Shown here in pieces: positions 58,862 to 64,000 of a stretch of DNA of 64,000 nt. A program made the translations under genes and the position numbers. This DNA is from JAJFUE01 sp041687335. Lineage in GTDB: Bacteria; Sumerlaeota; Sumerlaeia; MVZB01. The notes beneath the pieces were generated by a model. The model saw only the letters and a list, made by a program, of their open reading frames with translations, was not told where the DNA came from and did no database searches. Location: positions 42,827 through 106,826 of the forward strand of contig JAWLCE010000014.1 of assembly GCA_041687335.1 (NCBI GenBank), written 5' to 3'. Each line of letters opens with the position of its first letter. Position 1 is the first letter of the stretch.

Positions 58862-60354
58862 GGCAGCGATTCCTTCATCTTGACGATCTTCTTGAGCAGC
58901 CGCTCGTATTGCTTTGCCGACCGGCGCCAACTGAAATCCTGCGCCATCGCATTCCGGACCAGCGAGTCCCAGGCGGCCGGGTCGCTTCGGTAGAGCCTCA
59001 ACGCCCGCCGGACCGCCGCGCAAAGGTAGCGCATGTCGTAGCGGGTGAACATGAAGCCCGTCGCCTTGCCGGCCTCGATCGTGCGCGCCGTCGCATTGAC
59101 GATCGAATCCGCCAGCCCGCCGGTGCGGCGCACGATCGGAATCGTCCCATAGCGCAGGCTGTAGAGCTGATTCAGGCCGCACGGCTCGAAGCGCGAGGGC
59201 ATCAGGAACATATCGGCCCCGGCCTCGATCTGGCGGGCGAGTTTTTCGTCAAAGCCGATCCGCACGCCCACCTTGTTCGGGAAGCGGCGCGCCAGTTGGC
59301 GGAAGAAATCCTCATAGCCAGGCTGACCCGTCCCCAGCAGCACGAACTGCATCTGGCCGCGCAGCAGGCCCGGCAGCGCCTCCACCAGCAGGTCACAGCC
59401 CTTCTGGTCGACCAGTCGACCGATCAACCCGACCAGCGGGCAGCGCGGCTCGGCCGGCAGCTTGAACTTCTGCTGCAGGCGCTGCTTGCAAATCGCCTTG
59501 CCGGTCAGGTCCGCCGCATCGAAATGCGCCGGCAACGCCGGATCGGTCGCCGGATCCCAGGCATCCACGTCGATGCCGTTCAGGATACCCGTCAGGCAAT
59601 CCGCGCGTGCCCGGATGACCCCGTCCAGGCCAAAGCCGAACTCGGGCAATTGAATCTCGCGCGCATAGGTCGGGCTGACCGTCGTCAAACCATCGCTGGT
59701 CATGATCCCGCCCTTGAGCAGGTTCAGGTGGCCATGAAACTCAAGCCCGTCCAGATGAAACGCCGATGCCGGCAACCCGAGGTGATCGATCAGGTAGCCG
59801 TCAAACATCCCCTGATAGCTCATGTTATGGATCGCCATCAGGACCGGGATGCGGCTCAGCCAGGGATCGGCCGACACGATCGGGTGGTAGCGCATGTTGA
59901 TCGGAATCAGCGCCGTCTGCCAGTCGTTGACGATGATCGCATCGGGGCGCCAGTCCAGCCCGCGCAGCATCCAGAGCACGCCGAGGCAGAAGTACCCGAA
60001 CCGCAGCGGATTGTCGGGATAATCGCCGCCGCCGTGACCATATAGATGCGGCCTGTCAAACAACCCAGCATCCTCGAGCAGCCACACCCGGACGGGCCGC
60101 TCGGGTAGGGGCGATGCCAGTTGCGTCTGCCAGCCCGCCATCGTGCGCCGCCCGGCGGGCAGGTCGACATGAATTTCAGGCAGGACCTGATCAAAACACC
60201 GGTCGGCCCGCTCGATCGTGCCATAGAAGGGCATGGCCACGGCCACATCATGGCCTAGCCCCGCAAGCGCGAGCGGCAGTGCCCCGGCCACGTCGGCAAG
60301 CCCACCGGTCTTGGCCAGCGGCGCCATCTCTGAGCTGACAATCAGAATCCGCAT
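58858..60354 (-). CDS. glgA: Glycogen synthase
   Basis: ADP-glucose (or UDP-glucose) dependent alpha-1,4-glucan synthase of the GT5 family, 498 residues. The KTGGLADV motif (about 15-22) binds the nucleotide sugar. FLMPSRFEPCGLNQLYSLRYG (in two parts near 380-400) and RRTGGLADSIVNA (about 407-419) are the C-terminal donor-site motifs. It is the first gene of a three-gene overlapping unit. Confidence 0.95.
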   Translation of the reverse strand: MRILIVSSEMAPLAKTGGLADVAGALPLALAGLGHDVAVAMPFYGTIERADRCFDQVLPEIHVDLPAGRRTMAGWQTQLASPLPERPVRVWLLEDAGLFDRPHLYGHGGGDYPDNPLRFGYFCLGVLWMLRGLDWRPDAIIVNDWQTALIPINMRYHPIVSADPWLSRIPVLMAIHNMSYQGMFDGYLIDHLGLPASAFHLDGLEFHGHLNLLKGGIMTSDGLTTVSPTYAREIQLPEFGFGLDGVIRARADCLTGILNGIDVDAWDPATDPALPAHFDAADLTGKAICKQRLQQKFKLPAEPRCPLVGLIGRLVDQKGCDLLVEALPGLLRGQMQFVLLGTGQPGYEDFFRQLARRFPNKVGVRIGFDEKLARQIEAGADMFLMPSRFEPCGLNQLYSLRYGTIPIVRRTGGLADSIVNATARTIEAGKATGFMFTRYDMRYLCAAVRRALRLYRSDPAAWDSLVRNAMAQDFSWRRSAKQYERLLKKIVKMKESLP

Positions 60355-60436
60355 CTTCCCTCTTGCCTTGCCGCGCGCTGGGCCGCGCGTCCAAGAGTTT
60401 TGCGTTTTGCGACCATCTTTTCAAGCCCAAGCTGAC

Positions 60437-60574
60437 TGGTAGGTCGGGTCTTCGACCCGACACGGCCTCAAGTGTCGGCTCAAAAAGCCAACATTCCCGG
60501 CACGAGCTGTGGTGGTAGGTCGGGTCTCCGACCCGACATGGCCTCAAGTGTCGGCTCAATGAGCCGGCCTACCC
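60437..60574. repeat. Two tandem GTAGGTCGG-type palindromic units
   Basis: Units at 60437-60491 and 60513-60574 (period 76). Each starts TGGTAGGTCGGGTC, folds on TTCGACCCGACA or TCCGACCCGACA, then continues GGCCTCAAGTGTCGGCTCAA and, in the second, GAGCCGGCCTACC, which pairs back to the start. A related single unit lies at 25683-25747. Confidence 0.85.
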
Positions 60575-60613
60575 TTCCGCGGCGGAGATAAAATGCATCC
60601 GCCTGCCAAACAA

Positions 60614-60657
60614 GACCGCCTGAGGCGGTTCTCCTGACGGAGCTGCTTCAGGCGGTC
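60614..60657 (-). terminator. Terminator after rplI
   Basis: A 10-bp stem (60648-60657 with 60614-60623) encloses a 24-base loop with internal pairing, then TTGTTTG on the minus strand, 25 bases beyond the rplI stop. Confidence 0.65.
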
Positions 60658-60681
60658 AGCGATTCCGGATGACAATCTGGC

Positions 60682-61230
60682 TTATTCTTCCGCGGGGGCT
60701 TCCTCGGCGGCGGCTTCGGTTTCCGCCTCAGCCTCGGCCGGGGCCTGCCGGCGACGCGCCCGCAACTCATCCTCGTCCACCGGGATTTCCTCGGCATGGA
60801 TCTGGACCGTCAGCGTGGTCTCGACGTGGCCGAGCAGGCGAACGCGGACCGAATGCGTGCCGACACTCTTGAGCGGCTCGGGCAGCAGAATCTGGCGCCG
60901 CTCGATGACGATATCCTGCGCCTTGAGCGCGTCGACCAGTTCGCGGTCGTGAATCGCACCGAAAAGCCGACCCTCACGGGTGGCCTTGGCGGTGAACTCA
61001 ATCCGCGTCTCGGCGATGCGGCGGGCGAAGCCTTCGGCTTCCTGAATCTGCTTCTCGGCCTCGGCCTTCAGCTTGCCCCGCTTCATCTCCAGCTGGCGCA
61101 TGTTGCCTTCGCTGGCCTCCACGGCGATCCCGCGCGGGCCAAGGAAGTTGCGATAGTAGCCGGCTGCAACCGAGACGACGTCCCCCTGCATTCCCAGCTT
61201 TTCAACGTTCTGAAACAGAATGACCTGCAT
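60682..61230 (-). CDS. rplI: 50S ribosomal protein L9
   Basis: Large-subunit ribosomal protein at the base of the L1 stalk. It is 182 residues against the usual 148-150. The N-terminal signature VILFQNVEKLGMQGDVVSVAAG and YYRNFLGPRGIA, the long connecting helix and the C-terminal domain (GRLFGAIHDRELVDAL) are intact. The extra 30 residues are an acidic Ala/Glu tail (AEAEAETEAAAEEAPAEE). It lies 29 bases after the DUF2232 gene, a common neighbour of rplI. Confidence 0.97.
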   Translation of the reverse strand: MQVILFQNVEKLGMQGDVVSVAAGYYRNFLGPRGIAVEASEGNMRQLEMKRGKLKAEAEKQIQEAEGFARRIAETRIEFTAKATREGRLFGAIHDRELVDALKAQDIVIERRQILLPEPLKSVGTHSVRVRLLGHVETTLTVQIHAEEIPVDEDELRARRRQAPAEAEAETEAAAEEAPAEE

Positions 61231-61259
61231 GACGATTTGGCTCCTTCAATTTCGGCCGC

Positions 61260-62324
61260 TCAGGCGCTCGTGTCAATTTTCTGTCGGGACCGGCCCAGAC
61301 GACGGAAGTCAAACCAGACATCGCCCAGGCCAAACAAGACCCCCAGCGGTGGGAACTGCAACACTACGATCAGGCCAGCCGCTACCCACAACGCCGCGAT
61401 CAGCGGGCGCCCCGCCAGCCGATGCACCCCGCCGTACCAGAGCACGACGGCAATTGCCTCGATCAGGCAAGCCAACCCGAAGACCGACAGCAGAGGGATG
61501 GCCAGCCAGCGCAATCCCCCCCACGGGGCCAAGCCATATAAGATCTCCAAGATCAGCCCGATGATCAAGAGGAAAATGCAGGCCTCGCGCATCCGAAACA
61601 GCATCAACGGTCGCGGCGGCGGCATCGCCGACCCCATCGCGCGCCGCGCCAGCCGTCCCGCCAGCCAGATTCCCAGCACCCAGATGATGATCAACAGGGC
61701 CGCGATTGCGGGGAAAAAATTGGCACCAAGTAGCTCGATCATCTCGCGCAACTGCCCGGCCTGCGTCGGATCCGTCACCGCCAGCGCATCAATTTCCTGC
61801 CCAAGCTCAAGCTTGAACCCGCCCAGCAGAGTCCCTATCCAGCCCAGCACCGGCGCCAGCCGCGCCCCCGCCCCCAGCCACAACAGAAACAAAAACCCCG
61901 CCAGCCCCGTGGCCGGCACCAGCAGCAAGTAGGCATCTTCACCGCTATCACGGCGCTGGAGCCACGCCCCCACTCCGCCCGCCAACGCCGATGCCACCAC
62001 CCACAACACCGCCTGGGGGGGATCGACAATGTAATAACTTGCCAGAATGACCGCGATCAGCTCCAGCCCCACCAGCCGCGGATTGGCCCGACCAAAACCG
62101 ATCCAGAACAGCACCATCGTGATCATCGATGCGAGCAGCGCCTCGATCGGGCCCGTCACATTCAGGATCGCGAGCATCGCCGCCGCCGGCAGGACCAGAT
62201 ACAGCCCCACGCGCGCCTCTATCGAAAGCGGCGCCGGCGCCACCAGCTTGCGCCTTTCCTCACGGCCCATCAGGCGCAGCGCCACCCAGCGGCGCAACTG
62301 TCGGCGACGTTCCTCAGGAAGCAT
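61260..62324 (-). CDS. DUF2232 (YybS-like) membrane protein
   Basis: Polytopic membrane protein of 354 residues with about eight hydrophobic segments between residues 38 and 330. DUF2232/YybS proteins lie next to rplI in many genomes and have unresolved function. The family C-terminal pattern (LEILYGLAPWGGLRWLAIPL, then FPPLGVLFGLGDVWFDFRRL) is visible. The gene is 6 bases after the histidine phosphatase gene. Confidence 0.85.
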   Translation of the reverse strand: MLPEERRRQLRRWVALRLMGREERRKLVAPAPLSIEARVGLYLVLPAAAMLAILNVTGPIEALLASMITMVLFWIGFGRANPRLVGLELIAVILASYYIVDPPQAVLWVVASALAGGVGAWLQRRDSGEDAYLLLVPATGLAGFLFLLWLGAGARLAPVLGWIGTLLGGFKLELGQEIDALAVTDPTQAGQLREMIELLGANFFPAIAALLIIIWVLGIWLAGRLARRAMGSAMPPPRPLMLFRMREACIFLLIIGLILEILYGLAPWGGLRWLAIPLLSVFGLACLIEAIAVVLWYGGVHRLAGRPLIAALWVAAGLIVVLQFPPLGVLFGLGDVWFDFRRLGRSRQKIDTSA

Positions 62325-62330
62325 GCCCGC

Positions 62331-62990
62331 TTATCCGTTCATCAGCATGACCCGCGGCTCGCCGTCGGGTGGAAACTCCAGCGCAAAGACGCCGCAGTGG
62401 TCGACCTTGATGCGAAAGATGTTCTCCAGACTCATCCCAAGCACGTGCGCCATGACGACCCGGATCGGCCCGGCATGACACACCAGCGCCACCCGCCGCC
62501 CGGCAAAGGCCGCCACCAGCTCGAGCACCTCGGGCACCACCCGCTTGTGGAGGTCCTCAAAGGTCTCGGCCTCCGGCACCTTGTAAAACACCCGGTCTGC
62601 CAGATAATTGCTGTATAGCTCCGCGTGGTCGCGCTGGAGCACCTCGCGCTCAATCCCCTGCATGCACCCCAGGTGTTGCTCGCGAAAGCTGGCCAGCCTC
62701 CGCACCGGCAGGTCCCGCGATGCGGCCAGCAGCTCGGCCAGCAGGGCGGCCCGCTCCAGGTTGCTCGAGTAGATGGCATCCAGCGGCAGATGGGCCAGCC
62801 GCTCGGCCAGCCGGCGCGACTGCTCATGACCGCGCTCGCTCAGCTCCACGTCAAGGTCGCCATAATAGCAGTTCAGGTGGCGCGCATGGGGCTCGCCGTG
62901 GCGGATCAGGTAGAGCACCGTCGGGTTTTTCGTTGCCCGCGCCCCCGGCTTCAGCTCGGCGGGTATCGTCTCGTCGGGAAAATGCATCAT
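62331..62990 (-). CDS. Histidine phosphatase (phosphoglycerate mutase-like)
   Basis: 219 residues of the histidine phosphatase superfamily. The catalytic LIRHGEPHARHLNCYYGDLD (RHGE, about 28-47) and the second histidine in VCHAGPIRVVMAHVLG (about 167-182) are intact, with LSERGHEQSRRLAERL between them. It could be a cobalamin-pathway CobC-like or a general phosphatase; the sequence does not decide. Two adjacent ATGs (62990, 62987) are possible. It heads the DUF2232-rplI unit. Confidence 0.9.
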   Translation of the reverse strand: MMHFPDETIPAELKPGARATKNPTVLYLIRHGEPHARHLNCYYGDLDVELSERGHEQSRRLAERLAHLPLDAIYSSNLERAALLAELLAASRDLPVRRLASFREQHLGCMQGIEREVLQRDHAELYSNYLADRVFYKVPEAETFEDLHKRVVPEVLELVAAFAGRRVALVCHAGPIRVVMAHVLGMSLENIFRIKVDHCGVFALEFPPDGEPRVMLMNG

Positions 62991-63216
62991 CGACCCTGTA
63001 GCAGAACTTGCGGCCGCACCGGCTCGCGCGACCAGCCAGTCGAGCTTAGCACATGGACCCCCGGAACGCGATATGGCTATTCTTGCCAACGACCTTGACG
63101 CCCCATCCCACCCGCGCCAGCAAAGAAATCTGGCTTTCAACCGCGTGATTGCATATGATCTTGACACCGAGTCGGTTGCCGGCTCGAACATGGTTTTGAC
63201 GGCAGGCAAGCAGCCG

Positions 63217-63762
63217 ATGAGCGACAGCGCGCACCAACACCCCACCCCCGTCCCGGCCGCCATTACGGTGCGTCCGGCGGTGCTGGACGACGCCGACGCG
63301 GTCTATCAACTGATTGCCGAGGCCGCTTGCACCACCTCGGTGCTCCCGCGCAGCCGGGAGAACGTCATCCAGAAGATCCGCAATTTTTTTGTGCTCGAGT
63401 GCGAAGGCCGCATCATCGGCTGCGGCGCGCTCAGCCTCTTCACCCGCACCCTGGCCGAGATCAAGTCCCTCGTCGTCGCCGCCGACTGGCGCGGCCGCGG
63501 CATCGGCGCGCGGCTGGTGGCCGGCCTGGTCGACGAAGCGGCGCGGCTGGGCGTGCGCCGCCTGTTCGCCCTCACCGACAGCCCCCGCTTTTTCGCCCGC
63601 TGCGGCTTTCGCCCGGTCAGCAAGGCCACGTTGCCGCACAAGGTCTGGAACGAGTGCGTCTTCTGCCCCAAGTTTCTCAATTGCCAGGAGGAGGCGATGG
63701 ATATGCTGCTGCCCACCGTGGTCCACGTCCAGCCGCCCCCGCCCGAGGCCGGCCGCCCATGA
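63217..63762 (+). CDS. GNAT acetyltransferase, ArgA-like
   Basis: 181 residues. GNAT core: ITVRPAVLDDADAVYQLI (about 16-33), the acetyl-CoA loop VVAADWRGRGIGARLVAGL (about 87-105) and RLFALTDSPRFFARCGFRPV. The C-terminus HKVWNECVFCPKFLNCQEEA has three Cys in a pattern seen in short N-acetylglutamate synthase-like proteins (GNAT domain without the kinase-like domain). The ATG at 63217 is tentative (63190 is possible). Its stop overlaps the response regulator start (ATGA). Confidence 0.85.
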   Translation: MSDSAHQHPTPVPAAITVRPAVLDDADAVYQLIAEAACTTSVLPRSRENVIQKIRNFFVLECEGRIIGCGALSLFTRTLAEIKSLVVAADWRGRGIGARLVAGLVDEAARLGVRRLFALTDSPRFFARCGFRPVSKATLPHKVWNECVFCPKFLNCQEEAMDMLLPTVVHVQPPPPEAGRP

Positions 63763-64000
63763 CCACGCCCCCGGCCAGCCAGGACCTGACGCGCGTGCTG
63801 ATCGTCGATGACAATATCGGTTACCGCGCAGCCTTCCGCCGCAACCTTGAGTTGCAGGGCTATGAGGTCACCGAGGCCGGCGACCTGGACGAGGCGCTGG
63901 CGCGGCTGGGTGAATCCGAGCAGGACGTCGTGGTGACCGACCTCTCGATGCGTCACCCCACCGAGGGCCTCGACCTCATCCGCCAGGTGCGCTCGCTGAG
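63759..64000 (+). CDS. Response regulator receiver domain (3' end outside window)
   Basis: At least 80 residues of a two-component receiver domain. The acidic pair is in VLIVDDNIGYRAAFRR (about 13-28) and the phospho-accepting Asp is in VVVTDLSM (about 57-64). The output domain is beyond the window. It overlaps the acetyltransferase gene by 4 bases, so the two are translated together. Confidence 0.9.
   Translation, partial: MTTPPASQDLTRVLIVDDNIGYRAAFRRNLELQGYEVTEAGDLDEALARLGESEQDVVVTDLSMRHPTEGLDLIRQVRSL

Larger units (their letters stand above)
60355..60681. other. Gene-free region upstream of glgA
   Basis: 327 bases without a gene. They hold two tandem copies of the GTAGGTCGG repeat and the terminator of rplI. 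I found no convincing glgA promoter; transcription may start near 60400 or read through. Confidence 0.6.

Overview
The window looks like chromosomal DNA of a Gram-negative bacterium of high GC content (judged by eye). Evidence for an outer membrane is a nearly complete type II secretion (T2SS) operon with its secretin, an RfaE2-type heptose nucleotidyltransferase, and several lipoproteins. These sit beside genes better known from Gram-positives (SpoVG, Asp23/AmaP). Several interspersed palindromic repeat families of the kind seen in uncultured PVC/FCB-type lineages (Sumerlaeota or Hydrogenedentota, for example) are also present. I cannot fix the phylum from sequence alone. Genes are tightly packed with many ATGA/TTGA overlaps. 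I found no phage, plasmid, insertion sequence, CRISPR array, rRNA or intact tRNA.

Layout. 1-16420 is secretion: the end of one GspE ATPase, an opposite-strand aldo/keto reductase, then gspE2-F-G-H-I-J-K-L-M, an unrecognised membrane protein, a GspC-like protein and a very long secretin. 16421-21475 holds a repeat and terminator, purA (minus), a cold-shock-type RRM protein, and acetolactate synthase in the order small-large subunit behind what reads as an attenuator leader. 21476-25648 is a sulfate ABC transporter operon with a near-consensus promoter. 25826-30252 carries recJ, trpC, a SHOCT-like membrane protein and a branched-chain aminotransferase. 30319-33277 (minus) carries gltX and fabD, separated by a 500-base patch of short palindromic repeats. 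33376-35782 is a lipoprotein and enolase. 35863-37502 (minus) is rfaE2-amaP-asp23.

37702-45415 is mostly plus strand: a TPR-like exported protein, a lipoprotein, a glycosyltransferase, ispE, spoVG and a cysteine-cluster protein. Two minus-strand genes (a coiled-coil mini-protein and a DnaQ-like exonuclease) are set among them. 45443-49847 (minus) holds a CTP-dependent polyprenol/diacylglycerol kinase-like protein, a second TPR-like exported protein, an Asp-box sialidase, a metallophosphoesterase and a one-helix membrane protein. 49931-50662 is ubiE/menG. 50666-55739 (minus) is a five-gene operon: ABC ATPase, ABC-2 permease, exported protein, Gfo/Idh oxidoreductase and an unknown protein. 56179-62990 (minus) holds a cold-shock protein, the glgA-pfkB-glycosyltransferase set, and histidine phosphatase-DUF2232-rplI. 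The window ends in an ArgA-like acetyltransferase overlapping a truncated response regulator (plus).

The points most worth following are: the ilv leader (promoter, Leu/Val/Ile-rich mini-ORF, terminator); the secretin with N0 plus what I count as six N1-type repeats; the orphan membrane gene inside the T2SS operon; an AT-rich promoter-like island inside ispE that would drive spoVG; and the three repeat families.
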